Of a DNA stretch of 64,000 nucleotides, positions 1 to 8,159 are shown piece after piece. Both the position numbers and the translations under genes were made by a program. How positions within the stretch are numbered: the stretch's first letter is position 1; every line of letters begins with the position of its first letter. This stretch comes from an uncultured Fibrobacter sp. (lineage in GTDB: Bacteria > Fibrobacterota > Fibrobacteria > Fibrobacterales > Fibrobacteraceae): the NCBI GenBank assembly GCA_946408125.1, contig CAMJQW010000002.1, positions 62,001-126,000 of the forward strand, read 5' to 3'. Under the pieces are notes generated by a model that searched no databases, had not been told where the DNA came from, and was given only the letters and a program-made list of their open reading frames with translations.

Positions 1-1635
1 ATGACTTTGGTGGATAGCACGGAACATGGCGAACTTTCTTGGGATGAGGATGGCCTGTTCACCTATACTCCCGAGCAGGATTTCTACGGAACGGAAACGT
101 GGACATACCAAATCGTTGATGCGACCGGTCTCAAGGCTACGGGAACCGTAGTTATTACAGTGAAGAACGTCAATGACCCGCTCAAGCTGGAAGTCGTTCC
201 CGACGACATCTTTACCGACGTGGTTAAGGCGGACGAGGACTTCAAGGATACGATCGAAATAGATATCCCGAAGGATCTCCTGACATTTACCGATGCCGAT
301 GGCGTGGGTAACCTGAAATATGGCGTGAAAACATCCGGCGTTGTCAACGCGTCGTTCGAATCGATAGCGTCTTACTACGTGCTGACATTGACTTCCGTGC
401 TCAACAAGAACGGACTCGATTCCGTGTTCTTCTATGCCACGGAAGGTGGCGATACTGCGGGCGTGTACATTCATGTAGAGATTGCGCCGGTCGCGGACGA
501 CCCGCTTGCCGTGGCGGATTCCTTCGATGTGTTCGAGGATAGCACCGTGACCATTAAGGCGGATAAGGGTGTCCTCGTGAACGACGTGAACCCGGACGAT
601 CCGTCGGTGGGCCTGGTTGCCGTGCTCGATACGACGACCGCGAAGGGTGAGCTGAAGCTGAATGAAGACGGAAGCTTCACCTACACGCCTTCGGAAGACT
701 TCGTGGGCAAGGATTACTTCGTCTACCACGTGTATGCCGATGACGAAGGAAAGAGGGAATCGGCCAAGGTGAAGGTCACCCTCAATGTGAAGGATATGAA
801 CGATGGCCCGATTGTCAAGGTTGATGCGAAGACGCTTGATACGACCTTGACGGAAGACCAGTCGAGAGTTTTGCAATATGCGAAGCAGGTGGTCGCCACC
901 TGGTTCGAAGATCCGGAAAAGGATCCGCTTACCTTCTCCGCTTCCAGCGATGACGACAAGACCGTTGTGAACATTACGGCGGCAGGTATTCTCCAGATCA
1001 AGGTTGCTCCCGATTCTTCGGGCGATGCCTACGTGACTGTCGCTGCTACCGATAGCGTCAGCGGAGGTTCGGCGGAATTCAAGATTCACCTTACGATCAA
1101 GCCGACTCCTGACAAGCCTGTGATTGCAAAGAGGGATTCCCTCTGTGTCAAGGATACGGCGAAATGGTCGATCAAGATTGCGCTTACCGATTACTTCACC
1201 GATGCCGATGGCGACTCTCTCACCTACACTCCGGCTATCCCCAAGGATATGGCTGAAGCAATCGAAGTTGAAGTCAAGGGTGATACGCTGATTGTGAAGG
1301 CCAAGGAAAAGGCTGTGTTCCTGAAGGGCGACCTCGTTGCCTTCAGTGTCAAGGCGACTGATCCTACTGCGGCTTCGGTCACTGGAAACTTCTACATCTA
1401 TGTCGGACTTGAAAAGCCGCCGGTCAGCATCCGCGCCATCGCCGCCGCTCCGAAGGCGACCTGGCAGAATGCCGTCAAGGCGTCTCGCGGTGCCGTGGCC
1501 CTCCTCGACATGCAGGGCCGCGTGATGTGGAAGGCTCCGCTGCCGGTCTCCGAAATGGATGTGCGTAACGCCGCTGCCCAGGTGCAGGGCCGCAAGATCC
1601 TCCGCGTCAACAACCAGACCTGGACGATTAAGTAA
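1..1635 (+). CDS. Cadherin/Ig-like repeat surface protein, C-terminal part (5' partial)
   Basis: The frame is open from the first base. The visible 544 residues start inside a cadherin-like domain (DGLFTYTPEQDFYG), so the ATG at base 1 is an internal Met and the N-terminus lies outside the window. At least two tandem-95/Cadherin_5-type domains can be seen, with the signature GSFTYTPSEDFVG near residue 224. The last 60 residues contain ALLDMQGRVMWKAPLP and end WTIK, which resembles the C-terminal sorting modules (type IX/Por-like) common on Fibrobacter exported proteins. I infer a large secreted or surface-attached adhesion or carbohydrate-associated protein; substrate unknown. A strong hairpin follows the stop codon. 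Confidence 0.75.
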   Translation: MTLVDSTEHGELSWDEDGLFTYTPEQDFYGTETWTYQIVDATGLKATGTVVITVKNVNDPLKLEVVPDDIFTDVVKADEDFKDTIEIDIPKDLLTFTDADGVGNLKYGVKTSGVVNASFESIASYYVLTLTSVLNKNGLDSVFFYATEGGDTAGVYIHVEIAPVADDPLAVADSFDVFEDSTVTIKADKGVLVNDVNPDDPSVGLVAVLDTTTAKGELKLNEDGSFTYTPSEDFVGKDYFVYHVYADDEGKRESAKVKVTLNVKDMNDGPIVKVDAKTLDTTLTEDQSRVLQYAKQVVATWFEDPEKDPLTFSASSDDDKTVVNITAAGILQIKVAPDSSGDAYVTVAATDSVSGGSAEFKIHLTIKPTPDKPVIAKRDSLCVKDTAKWSIKIALTDYFTDADGDSLTYTPAIPKDMAEAIEVEVKGDTLIVKAKEKAVFLKGDLVAFSVKATDPTAASVTGNFYIYVGLEKPPVSIRAIAAAPKATWQNAVKASRGAVALLDMQGRVMWKAPLPVSEMDVRNAAAQVQGRKILRVNNQTWTIK

Positions 1636-1644
1636 CCCGCATTT

Positions 1645-1690
1645 GTCATCCCCGCCCTCACCTCCGTGAGGACAGGCTCCGGCGGGGATC
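1645..1690. repeat. Dispersed palindromic repeat (GTCATCCCCGCC...GGCGGGGATC)
   Basis: A 9-bp perfect inverted arm (ATCCCCGCC at 1648-1656, GGCGGGGAT at 1681-1689) encloses a smaller CTCAC/GTGAG hairpin. The same ATCCCCGC/GCGGGGAT arm recurs at 29615-29634 and 63496-63516 in this window, so this is a dispersed intergenic element rather than a one-off terminator. Confidence 0.6.
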
Positions 1691-1701
1691 TTTTATAAAT
1701 G

Positions 1702-1731
1702 AGAAAAGCCCCGCGGAAGCGGGGCTTTTCT
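1702..1731. terminator. Bidirectional intrinsic terminator
   Basis: A 13-bp perfect stem (left arm 1702-1714, right arm 1719-1731) with a GGAA tetraloop and A/T-rich flanks on both sides. It lies between the convergent 3' ends of the cadherin-like gene and ackA and can serve both. Confidence 0.85.
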
Positions 1732-1747
1732 GTAATGTGTTGATCGC

Positions 1748-2920
1748 TTATTTCACGAGAGCTTCAGTATCCAGCGCGATAAGCAGTTCTTCGTTCGTCG
1801 CGACAACCATCGCGGTCGGCGTGCCGTCCTTGCTGATGATGTGGCCGGAGTTCTTGCCGTTGTCCTCGTTGCGGGCGTCGTCAATCTGGTAGCCGAGCAG
1901 GGCGAGGTTTTCCATCACCGTCTTGCGGACCACGCGGCTGTTCTCGCCGATACCGCCGGTGAACACGAGCGCGTCGATGCGCGGGAGTGCCATGGCGATG
2001 CCGCCGATTTCGCGGGTCAGCTTGTAGCAGAAGGTTTCAAGAGCAATCTGTGCGCCCACGTGGCCTTCGCTTGCTGCCTGCGTCAGGGTGCGCATGTCGT
2101 TAGAAAGTCCGGAGAGGCCGAGCAGGCCGGATTCCTTGTTCACGAGCTTGTCGAGGCGGTCGATGTCGTAGCCGTACTTCTTGCTGATGAAGAAGAGGAT
2201 GGCCGGGTCGAGGCTCCCGGAGCGGGTACCCATGATAAGGCCATCGAGCGGGGTGAAGCCCATGGTGGTGTCGGCGCACTTGCCGTTGAGAATCGCGGAG
2301 CAGCTGGAACCGTTACCGAGGTGGGCGGTGATGAAGCAGCAATCTTCCGGTTTCTTGCCGAGGATGCTCGCGGCCTCGGCGGTCACGAAGCGGTGGCTGG
2401 TGCCGTGGAAACCGTAACGGCGGATGGCGTCCTTTTCGTAGAAGGAGTACGGAATGCCGTAGAGGAATGCCTTGCGGGGCATCGTCTGGTGGAAAGCGGT
2501 ATCGAACACGGCCACCTGCGGGAGCTTCGGGAAGAACTTGGTCGCGCATTCCATGCCGGTCGCGTGCGCGGGTTCGTGCAGCGGGGCGAACAGGGTAATG
2601 CTACGAATGTAGTCGATGACTTCCTGCGAGACCTTCTCGCTCTTGATGTACTTGCCGCCATGCACCACGCGGTGACCGATGGCTTCGATCGTGTCGATGA
2701 GCTTCTGGTCGCCCAAGAACTTCTGGACTTCGGCGACGGCTTCGGCATGCGTCGGACAGTCGAAATTGAAGTCGATGTTGCCTTCGGGGCCCTTGGCCTT
2801 GACGTGACCGTCTACGCCGATGTTCTCGACGAGGCCGCTGGAGATGGACTGCTTGGTCTGGGTGTCGATGACGGCAAACTTGACCGAGGAGCTGCCGCAA
2901 TTTAAGACGAGTACGCGCAT
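1748..2920 (-). CDS. ackA: Acetate kinase
   Basis: 390-residue acetate kinase, which interconverts acetyl phosphate + ADP and acetate + ATP in the cytoplasm as the last step of mixed-acid fermentation. ASKHA-fold signatures are present in order: LNCGSSSVK at the N-terminus, HRVVHGG, VFDTAFHQTMP, GFHGTSHRF, HLGNGSSCS, GTRSGSLDP and FTGGIGENS. Length matches the family (about 395-400). The frame stays open upstream to 3010, but the family start MRVLVLNCG sits at 2920, so I use that ATG. No phosphotransacetylase gene is adjacent. The gene is divergent from the glycosylase gene starting at 2994. Confidence 0.97.
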   Translation of the reverse strand: MRVLVLNCGSSSVKFAVIDTQTKQSISSGLVENIGVDGHVKAKGPEGNIDFNFDCPTHAEAVAEVQKFLGDQKLIDTIEAIGHRVVHGGKYIKSEKVSQEVIDYIRSITLFAPLHEPAHATGMECATKFFPKLPQVAVFDTAFHQTMPRKAFLYGIPYSFYEKDAIRRYGFHGTSHRFVTAEAASILGKKPEDCCFITAHLGNGSSCSAILNGKCADTTMGFTPLDGLIMGTRSGSLDPAILFFISKKYGYDIDRLDKLVNKESGLLGLSGLSNDMRTLTQAASEGHVGAQIALETFCYKLTREIGGIAMALPRIDALVFTGGIGENSRVVRKTVMENLALLGYQIDDARNEDNGKNSGHIISKDGTPTAMVVATNEELLIALDTEALVK

Positions 2921-2993
2921 AGTAATAATTCTGTGGTTTGTGTTTGAAATTGTTGTGTTGGAAATTATAGTATTTTTACCTACATTGGGGGTG

Positions 2994-3500
2994 ATGCCCT
3001 CCAAAAACACCCGTATATTGGTAACTCACGAGTTCCCGGCGGTTTACGACCGGGAATCCCGTGTTTTGTTGCTGGGCTCGATTCCATCTCCCAAGTCCCG
3101 CGAGGTAGGATTCTATTACGGGCATCCGCAGAACCGCTTCTGGAAAGTGCTCGCCCAGGTTCTCGGCGAGGCCGTCCCCGAGTCGGTTCCCCAGAAAAAG
3201 GCGATGCTCAAGAAGCATCACGTCGCGCTGTGGGATGTGCTGGAAAGCTGTACCATCGTAGGGGCGAGCGACACGAGTATCGAGGATGCCGTCCCGAACA
3301 GGATCGGCGAACTCGTGAGGAAGTCGAAGGTCTCCCGCATTTTCTGCACGGGTGCGACTGCCCACAAGCTTTACCAAAAATATTGCGCCAAGGAGGTCGG
3401 CATGGACGCCGAAAGGCTGCCGTCGACATCGCCCGCGAATTGTGCCGTATCCTTCGAAAAGTTGGTCGAAGCGTACAATGTGATTGTCCAAAAATTCTAA
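2994..3500 (+). CDS. DNA-deoxyinosine/uracil glycosylase (MUG/HDG-like)
   Basis: 168-residue protein of the uracil-DNA glycosylase superfamily, closest in layout to the hypoxanthine-DNA glycosylase (family 6, MUG-like) group, which removes deaminated bases to start base excision repair. Visible signatures are LLLGSIPSPKS near residue 24 (substrate-binding loop), YYGHPQNRFW, LWDVLESC and the C-terminal STSPAN loop. The start could be ATG 2994 or GTG 2991, behind a G-rich Shine-Dalgarno. The frame extends further upstream but that part crosses into ackA and looks non-coding. Exact base specificity cannot be read from sequence alone. Confidence 0.85.
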   Translation: MPSKNTRILVTHEFPAVYDRESRVLLLGSIPSPKSREVGFYYGHPQNRFWKVLAQVLGEAVPESVPQKKAMLKKHHVALWDVLESCTIVGASDTSIEDAVPNRIGELVRKSKVSRIFCTGATAHKLYQKYCAKEVGMDAERLPSTSPANCAVSFEKLVEAYNVIVQKF

Positions 3501-3504
3501 ATTC

Positions 3505-4077
3505 ATGGTGATGTTCAAGAAAATCGCAGAATTCGACAACCGCGTGTCGGTCTATTGGACCAACCGCCATTTTTCCGAGAAGACGACGAAGTTCCTCAAG
3601 TTTTACGTGCGTCTCGGCGATGGCTACATCTGGGCCCTTTTTGCGCTCTGTCTTTTTCTGTACCTCGGTTGGAATGCCTTTTGGCCGATCCTGGCCCAGG
3701 CTGTTGTCGCCATCGTCGTTGCGCTGGTTATCTACGAAGGTGTGAAACTTTCGACCAGGCGCCCGCGCCCGTTTGCCGCGAACCCGCAAATCAAGGCGGA
3801 AGTCCCGCCGCTCGACAAGTACAGTTTTCCCTCGGGCCATACGATGAACAACCTCGCGGTCGCGAGCGCCGTTTTCTTTTGCGTTCCGCAATTCGGCTGG
3901 ATCATGGTCCTGCTACCGCTCACTTGGGGCCTGCTGCGCGTGTATTTTGGCGTGCATTGGCTTACCGACATCATCTGCGGATTCCTGCTCGGCATTTTGA
4001 GCTTCGTGATTGCCCATATCGCGTGGGTGCTCGTCTCGCCGGCTGTGCTCAAGGCACTCGGTATCGAGGGGGTCTAG
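3505..4077 (+). CDS. PAP2-family membrane phosphatase
   Basis: About 190-residue integral membrane protein of the type 2 phosphatidic acid phosphatase family, which dephosphorylates lipid-linked phosphates such as undecaprenyl pyrophosphate or phosphatidate. All three catalytic motifs are visible: KLSTRRPRP, SFPSGH and RVYFGVHWLTD (catalytic His then Asp). Several hydrophobic segments surround them (IWALFALCLFLYLGW, AVVAIVVALVIYEG, IICGFLLGILSFVIAHIA). The start is ATG 3505 or 3511; no strong ribosome-binding site separates them. It begins 4 nt after the glycosylase stop and is probably cotranscribed with it and the next gene. Confidence 0.88.
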   Translation: MVMFKKIAEFDNRVSVYWTNRHFSEKTTKFLKFYVRLGDGYIWALFALCLFLYLGWNAFWPILAQAVVAIVVALVIYEGVKLSTRRPRPFAANPQIKAEVPPLDKYSFPSGHTMNNLAVASAVFFCVPQFGWIMVLLPLTWGLLRVYFGVHWLTDIICGFLLGILSFVIAHIAWVLVSPAVLKALGIEGV

Positions 4078-4758
4078 GTGGATTTTGTCCAGGCGTCGGA
4101 ATTTTTCAGGAACCTCGCCCCGGATGAGCGCGTGTTCCTCCTGGTGCGTCATGGCGAACGCAACCACATTACGCCCGCTGATCCCGATTACGGTGCGCAT
4201 GTAGGGCTCACGGAACGTGGGCGCGAGCAGGCTTTGGCGCTCGGCAAGGCAATTCCCGCCGATGGCGATATCGTATTCTTTTCGAGTCCGGTCGGGCGCT
4301 GCATGGAAACGGCGAAGTATATCGGCATGGGCCGCGAAGGTTGCGCGTCAAGTGAGCCGCAGGTGGAAGCGCTCGGCTGCCTCGGTGATTTTTTCGTACA
4401 GGACAAGGATTCTTTTGAGAAGGTCTTGAAGGAAGGCTTTTACGAAGGCATTTGCGCCTGGCTCATAAACGAGGCCTCGGGTGGGCCGCGCCATGGCGAC
4501 GAGGCGTTCTATCCGCTTTCGGACCGTGCCGAAGAAATGCTTTCGATGATGCTTGAAAAGGGGAATGCGCGCTTCAACATCTTCGCGACGCATGATGCCT
4601 GGGTGGTCCCATGCCTCACGCATTTCTGCCACATGCGCTTTACGCCCCAGCGGTGGATGAACTACCTTACCGGAATGGCCGTAGTGACCGATGCGCAGAA
4701 ACGCGTCTTCCGGATTGTTCCCGTGACCGGCCTCGAAACGGGCTGGCTGGAGTTCTAA
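4078..4758 (+). CDS. Histidine phosphatase superfamily protein
   Basis: 226-residue protein of the phosphoglycerate-mutase-like histidine phosphatase superfamily. The RHGE signature (catalytic His25) is preceded by VFLLV, and the second conserved His is in FATHDAW. FSSPVGRCMETA matches the conserved SPxxRxxxTA segment. The start is GTG 4078, placed immediately after the PAP2 stop behind a run of G, so the two are translationally coupled. No signal peptide, so cytoplasmic. Substrate unknown. Confidence 0.85.
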   Translation: MDFVQASEFFRNLAPDERVFLLVRHGERNHITPADPDYGAHVGLTERGREQALALGKAIPADGDIVFFSSPVGRCMETAKYIGMGREGCASSEPQVEALGCLGDFFVQDKDSFEKVLKEGFYEGICAWLINEASGGPRHGDEAFYPLSDRAEEMLSMMLEKGNARFNIFATHDAWVVPCLTHFCHMRFTPQRWMNYLTGMAVVTDAQKRVFRIVPVTGLETGWLEF

Positions 4759-4796
4759 AAACATCAAAAAAAGGCAATTTTTGCGAAAAAGTGGAT

Positions 4797-4811
4797 TGTC
4801 ATAATATGACA
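4797..4811. promoter_or_regulatory. Perfect 15-bp palindrome upstream of SIMPL gene (candidate operator)
   Basis: TGTCATA-A-TATGACA, 7-bp perfect arms with a single central base, in the short gap before the SIMPL gene. A TATATT hexamer lies at 4824-4829, so the palindrome covers the -35 region of a likely promoter. No other copy was seen in the window. Confidence 0.5.
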
Positions 4812-4855
4812 TCGTTTTGAGCGTATATTTATATCAAGGCAAAACGGAGGTCATT

Positions 4856-5509
4856 ATGAATCAGGAACAGAAAATCATTCGCGTCATGGGCACGGGGAAC
4901 GTCAAGGTTGCTCCCGACACTACGAGGCTCACGTTCGAGGTGGATTCCCTGCACGATACGTACGAAAGTGCGTATAACGAGGCCTCTATGGGGAACGAAG
5001 AAATGAAATCGTTCCTTGAAAGCTTTGAACTTGGCAAGGACTCTCTGAAGACGACAAATTTTTCAATAACGAAAGAAACGGAATGGAGCCGCAAGGAAGA
5101 CAAGCGCGTGTTCGTGGGGTTCAAATTGAGCCAGAGTCTTTATCTTGACTTGCCTATTGACAGTGTCCTTATATCGCGTGTCATTGCGACTTTGGGGGAT
5201 GCCTGGCCTGAGCTTGAGGTGAATATCTTGTTTATCAAGAAGAATGCTCACGATGCAAAGCTCCAGATTCTAGAATCTGCCGTCAAGGATGCCCGCGAAA
5301 AAGCGGAGGTTATCGCTGCGACGTTGGGGCATAAGCTGGGAGGTTTTGTCAGTGCGGATTACTCTAAACATAGTGTAGATATCAATTTTAGGACAGAAGA
5401 AAATTTAAGGCTGCGTTGTGAAGATTGCGCTGAGGAAAAAGGCATCGATTTCACTCCCGACGATATCGAGGCCGGCGATACGATAGAAACCGTCTGGTAT
5501 TTGGAGTAG
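4856..5509 (+). CDS. SIMPL domain (DUF541) protein
   Basis: 217-residue protein of the SIMPL/DUF541 family. The N-terminal IIRVMGTGNVKVAPDTTRLTFEV is the family's opening strand, and the central AVKDAREKAEVIAATLGHKLG helix is also diagnostic. Family members such as E. coli YggE are linked to oxidative-stress tolerance, but the biochemical role is not established. No signal peptide is visible, which is unusual because many relatives are periplasmic. The ATG at 4856 has a good GGAGG six bases upstream; the frame extends 13 codons further without a ribosome-binding site. Confidence 0.85.
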   Translation: MNQEQKIIRVMGTGNVKVAPDTTRLTFEVDSLHDTYESAYNEASMGNEEMKSFLESFELGKDSLKTTNFSITKETEWSRKEDKRVFVGFKLSQSLYLDLPIDSVLISRVIATLGDAWPELEVNILFIKKNAHDAKLQILESAVKDAREKAEVIAATLGHKLGGFVSADYSKHSVDINFRTEENLRLRCEDCAEEKGIDFTPDDIEAGDTIETVWYLE

Positions 5510-5512
5510 GAT

Positions 5513-5626
5513 ATGGCACAAGATATGAATCAAAACGGATCGCATTTCTGCCAAATGCTGCGACGACAGAACACCTCATTCATTGTAATGATATCCACAT
5601 TTACGACTTTGATGAGGATGTTATAG
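5513..5626 (+). CDS. Possible small ORF (37 aa), unrecognised
   Basis: An ATG four bases after the SIMPL stop, with GGAGTAGG just before it, opens 37 codons (MAQDMNQNGSHFCQML...) that end just inside the 3' end of the convergent acetyltransferase gene. It may be a real small protein, or the start of a gene cut off when the acetyltransferase gene arrived. Composition gives no clear answer. Confidence 0.25.
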   Translation: MAQDMNQNGSHFCQMLRRQNTSFIVMISTFTTLMRML

Positions 5627-6259
5627 GATAAGTTCTTTGATTTGCGACTTGACAGAATCCAGGTCGCTATTCGTAAGGATTGGGATGAGCTTGTTGATTT
5701 CTTCGACAGGCTTGTCCCACCAGCGCCACTTGAGTAGCATGCCAATCAGTTCGTCATCGAACCGCTTGCGTACCGGCTTAGCCGGGTTGCCTGCCACAAT
5801 CGTGTAAGGCTCCACGTCGCTACCTACGACCGCGCTTGCGCCGATGATGGCGCCGTCACCGATATGGACTCCGGGCAGGATGACCGCATTCTGCCCAATC
5901 CATACGTCGTTTCCGATGACCGTATCCCCTTTGAGTGGGAGGTCCTCTTTTGCGGGCGCCTTCATGTCCCAACCTTGAAGCGTGTAGAAGGGGAATGTCG
6001 AAACTGCATTCATCTGGTGGTTCGCCCCGTTCATCACGAACTCTACGCCGGCTGCAATCTGGCAGAACTTTCCGATAATCAGCTTGTCGTTGTTCCACGG
6101 GTACAGATGCGTTACGTGGCTTTCGAATTCGCTGTCGGCAATGTAGGTGAAGTCGCCCACGACAATTTGCGGGTTCTTGATTGTCGGTTTTACGTAAATT
6201 TCCTTGTCGTAACCAGCAATCGGGTGGACTGTCATCGGATCGGGAAAGTTGTTGGACAT
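5621..6259 (-). CDS. Vat/CatB-type xenobiotic O-acetyltransferase
   Basis: 212-residue hexapeptide-repeat acetyltransferase of the streptogramin A/chloramphenicol type (family length 205-220). A left-handed beta-helix is indicated by IVVGDFTYIAD and by GDTVIGNDVWIGQNAVILPGV. The catalytic His is in NGANHQMNAVSTFPF (near residue 81), and IVAGNPAKPVRKRF ends the helix domain. The loop after HQMN is typical of Vat and CatB enzymes, which acetylate antibiotics with acetyl-CoA; chromosomal homologs may have other acceptors. The start is the ATG at 6259, with GAGG about nine bases upstream. The frame is open far upstream but antisense to the thioredoxin gene. Confidence 0.88.
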   Translation of the reverse strand: MSNNFPDPMTVHPIAGYDKEIYVKPTIKNPQIVVGDFTYIADSEFESHVTHLYPWNNDKLIIGKFCQIAAGVEFVMNGANHQMNAVSTFPFYTLQGWDMKAPAKEDLPLKGDTVIGNDVWIGQNAVILPGVHIGDGAIIGASAVVGSDVEPYTIVAGNPAKPVRKRFDDELIGMLLKWRWWDKPVEEINKLIPILTNSDLDSVKSQIKELIL

Positions 6260-6307
6260 AGGGGACCTCGTAGGGAAAGGTAATAAAAAATTCCTATATT
6301 CTCCCAT

Positions 6308-7060
6308 ATGAAACGGATATTTTTTATAGCACTCGCCTGCGCGGCCATGTTTGCATCGGCTGCCGAGGACATCAAGATCGTCAAGGTCAACGACAGCAAC
6401 TTCGAAAAAGAGGTTCTGCAGTCCAAGAAGCCGGTCATTCTGGATATCACTTCCACGAGCTGCCCGCCGTGCCTTATCATGATTCCGACGCTTATCGGCA
6501 TCGCGAAGAACTATCCCGACATCAAGATTGCGACGGTGGGCATCGACGAACCGGGCATTGACAAGATCAAGGCTTCGCTGCCTATACAGGCCTTCCCGAC
6601 GTTCTTCATGGTGCGTGACGGCAAGATCGTGAACCAGCTGGTCGGCGCCGTGAAGGAAAATGAACTGCTTACGGCCTTGCAGTACACTCCTTCCAAGAAG
6701 CCCGCCGCCAAGCCGAAGAAGGTCAAGAACGCGAGCAAGAGTCTCGTGTGCAAGACTCCTGGGCAGTTCAACGGTCTCAAGAACCTGGTAACCATCTCGT
6801 TCGTGTTCGGCGATTACGAAATCGAGAACGTGGACATCGTGACGGACGTGTTCGTTCCGCCGGAAATGAGCGACAGGCGCGATCAGATGATGGATCATGT
6901 GCGGTCGAGCGGAAAGGGCGAGGTGACCCCGACGATGACCGGATTCCAGATCCACATCGACAATAATTGCAGGTTCATGAAGGCGATGGACATGAAACGT
7001 ACGTCCACGTACGGCGAGATGCGTGCCGGCCTCGAACTGCAGGGATTTACCTGCCAGTAG
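6308..7060 (+). CDS. Exported thioredoxin-fold protein with unique C-terminal domain
   Basis: 250-residue protein. Residues 1-19 (MKRIFFIALACAAMFASAA) form a signal peptide. Residues 25-125 are a thioredoxin fold: SKKPVILDITSTSCPPCLIM contains the CPPC redox motif, and the conserved cis-proline is in AFPTFFMVRDGK. A lysine/alanine-rich linker (SKKPAAKPKKVKN) leads to about 100 residues with two cysteines (LVCKTPGQ, NNCRFM) that I do not recognise. Likely a periplasmic disulfide reductase or isomerase. The gene stands alone between divergent neighbours. Confidence 0.82.
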   Translation: MKRIFFIALACAAMFASAAEDIKIVKVNDSNFEKEVLQSKKPVILDITSTSCPPCLIMIPTLIGIAKNYPDIKIATVGIDEPGIDKIKASLPIQAFPTFFMVRDGKIVNQLVGAVKENELLTALQYTPSKKPAAKPKKVKNASKSLVCKTPGQFNGLKNLVTISFVFGDYEIENVDIVTDVFVPPEMSDRRDQMMDHVRSSGKGEVTPTMTGFQIHIDNNCRFMKAMDMKRTSTYGEMRAGLELQGFTCQ

Positions 7061-7118
7061 TCGCGGTTGGAATAGGCGCGGAGATGCGCGCGCCGTCAAA
7101 ATAATATACATTACGGGT

Positions 7119-8099
7119 ATGGATACTACATCGGGTACATACCGCCGTATTTTTGTGCTGGGCTCCGGCTTCAGCAAGTCTTTCTGTCCGCAGATGCCCA
7201 CGCTCCGCGACCTGAACGAGCGCATTCCCTTCGGAATTTCGGACGAGTTCCCGCACCTGCGGGAATACTGCACGCGTTTTCTGGAACTGTGCAATAACCA
7301 GCCGGACTACCTGAACATCGAGAGGCTTTCGACTTCGATCCTTTCGGCGCAGATTTTTCCGGGCGTACGCGAAAGCCTGTACCATTCCAGCCTGCGTTTT
7401 GAACTGCTTCGTTTTATCGCGAGCGAGATTCGCCATGACCGCGCGATGGATGCCGATTCCGCGGCGGTGCTCCGCAAGTTCCTTTCGGGCTGCGAGAATT
7501 GCCCGGGCGAGGGTGTGCGCGACACGCTGCTGCTTTCGTTTAACTACGATACGCTTGTCGAGGACGTGATTGCCGCTGATCCCGAGATGGATGCGCGAGT
7601 TGCGGTGGATTACGGCGTGCGCATTGATCGTGCCGACCGCAGTGCGGTACGTGCCCCGAGGACGCTCACGGTTGACTTGCTCAAGCTGCACGGTTCGCTC
7701 AACTGGTACCCGGTCAAGGGCGCTTCGGACCCGCTCGACCTCAAGAACGTGTGTCAGGTGGAACCTTGCGACAGGAGTTTCCCCATCTATCGCGAAGATA
7801 CGCCCATCTACATCCCGATGGCGCACGCGAAGGAATCCTTCTTGCGCGGGAGCCTCTTCAACCTGCTCTGGAGCAAGGCGGACTACTACCTGAAAAATGC
7901 GCAGGAGATATACTTCCTGGGTTACGGATTCCCGAAGACGGACATGAACAACCTGGAATTCTTGCTTCGGCACCGCGAACGCTTCAAGAAAGTGGTGGTT
8001 TTCGAGCCGGAGGGCTCCACCGTGCTCGAAAGGCTGCGCCGCCTGCTGGGCGACATGGTCGTGAGCTGCGACGCCAAGGAATACCTGTCGAATTTCTAG
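7119..8099 (+). CDS. SIR2-like domain protein
   Basis: 326-residue protein with a SIR2-like (SIR2_2) fold: the N-terminal nucleotide-binding loop VLGSGFSKSF, LLSFNYDTLVEDV, LLKLHGSLNW (catalytic His in LHGS) and FLGYGFPKTD near the C-terminus. SIR2-like domains bind or hydrolyse NAD+. In many anti-phage systems (Thoeris ThsA, DSR, SIR2-Avs) they are the NADase effector, but single-domain versions also occur with unknown role. No second domain or partner gene is obvious. The ATG at 7119 gives the correct domain start; an upstream extension would overlap the thioredoxin gene. Confidence 0.8.
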   Translation: MDTTSGTYRRIFVLGSGFSKSFCPQMPTLRDLNERIPFGISDEFPHLREYCTRFLELCNNQPDYLNIERLSTSILSAQIFPGVRESLYHSSLRFELLRFIASEIRHDRAMDADSAAVLRKFLSGCENCPGEGVRDTLLLSFNYDTLVEDVIAADPEMDARVAVDYGVRIDRADRSAVRAPRTLTVDLLKLHGSLNWYPVKGASDPLDLKNVCQVEPCDRSFPIYREDTPIYIPMAHAKESFLRGSLFNLLWSKADYYLKNAQEIYFLGYGFPKTDMNNLEFLLRHRERFKKVVVFEPEGSTVLERLRRLLGDMVVSCDAKEYLSNF

Positions 8100-8108
8100 A
8101 AAAATCCG

Positions 8109-8136
8109 GTGACACATTCGCCTCCCTGGGGTGTTA
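8109..8136 (+). promoter_or_regulatory. Predicted ECF-sigma promoter, copy 1 (GTGACA-N16-GTGTTA)
   Basis: GTGACA at 8109-8114 and GTGTTA at 8131-8136, separated by exactly 16 bases, 23 bases upstream of the flavoprotein start. Identical hexamers with identical spacing occur before the sigma gene and the TonB receptor, and a one-mismatch copy before the TonB2 cluster. Confidence 0.7.
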
Positions 8137-8159
8137 TACCTTAAAAAGGGAGGTTTTGC

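Noticed and set aside
1841..2905. Long open frame antisense to ackA
   Set aside because: It mirrors the ackA codon pattern, its composition is Val/Ala/Glu/Asp-repetitive, and ackA itself is fully supported by family motifs.
6260..7294. N-terminal extension of the acetyltransferase frame
   Set aside because: The extension is antisense to the thioredoxin-fold gene and Vat/CatB enzymes start at the MSNNFPDPMTVHPI position.
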